Origin: Saprospirales bacterium | GTDB lineage: Bacteria; Bacteroidota; Bacteroidia; Chitinophagales; Saprospiraceae | Length of the DNA stretch: 5,027 bases | Assembly (NCBI GenBank): GCA_003559985.1 | Contig: PWJP01000202.1 | Span: 1-5,027 of the forward strand | Direction of reading: 5' to 3' | In this document: positions 4,943-5,027 of the stretch, one piece after another | How positions within the stretch are numbered: the first letter of the stretch is position 1 | Layout: every line of letters starts with the position of its first letter | The notes under the pieces: model-generated | Database searches by the model: none | What the model was told of the DNA's origin: nothing | The model's input: the letters and a program-made list of their open reading frames with translations, nothing else | Program-made: the position numbers and the translations under genes

Positions 4943-5027
4943 ATGAAAATACTTCTCAAAATTGCCTGGAGAAACATATGGAGGAACAAAGGTCGCAGTG
5001 TTGCCCTTTTAACCGCTATTGTGATTG
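4943..5027 (+). CDS. Second ABC transporter permease, MacB/LolC type (partial)
   Basis: Only the first 28 residues are in the window; the gene continues past the end. They begin MKILLKIAWRNIWRNKGR and run into a hydrophobic helix (about 19 onward). This mirrors the preceding permease position for position: AWRNIWRNKGR is at residues 8-18 here and AWRSLWRNKRR at 8-18 there. The gene is therefore a tandem paralogue, as expected for a two-permease MacB/LolCE-like system. It follows the first permease by 114 nt. No Shine-Dalgarno site is seen before the ATG. The 3' part and any ATPase gene lie outside the window. Confidence 0.9.
   Translation, partial: MKILLKIAWRNIWRNKGRSVALLTAIVI

Overview
The window looks like a chromosomal segment of a Bacteroidota bacterium, most likely a Cytophagales/Cyclobacteriaceae-type organism. 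The best evidence is a near-perfect Bacteroidota housekeeping promoter at 2107-2138 (TTTG, 20-nt spacer, TAACTTTG). Weak or absent Shine-Dalgarno sites before most genes, moderate GC, and long intergenic stretches full of small palindromic repeats fit the same picture. The phylum call is an inference from signals and protein style, not from a database match.

Layout. Positions 1-607 hold no credible gene. They contain a G-rich tract, two REP-like hairpins that each begin with GTAG, a half copy of the first, and a pair of diverged 29-nt repeats flanked by a 15-nt direct repeat. An FkbM-family methyltransferase lies on the minus strand (608-1324). A 277-nt divergent gap with several short palindromes separates it from a plus-strand gene for an 82-residue two-helix membrane protein of unknown function (1602-1850). 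A 309-nt gap follows and ends in the strong promoter and a perfect 14-bp palindrome.

From 2160 to the window end there is a plus-strand cluster: a GbsR/MarR-type winged-helix regulator (2160-2624), a periplasmic LolA-like protein of the 'outer membrane lipoprotein-sorting protein' type (2730-3476), a full MacB/LolC-type ABC permease (3602-4828), and the first 28 codons of a second, paralogous permease (4943 onward, cut by the window end). The ATPase is not in the window and is expected downstream.

How the genes may work together (inference): the palindrome overlaps the predicted transcription start, so the regulator may repress its own transcript and the transporter genes behind it. Two MacB/LolCE-type permeases plus an unseen ATPase could extract or move a lipid, lipoprotein or hydrophobic compound from the inner membrane. 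The LolA-like protein would be the periplasmic carrier. The cargo and the regulator's ligand cannot be read from the sequence. The methyltransferase and the small membrane protein show no evident link to this cluster.
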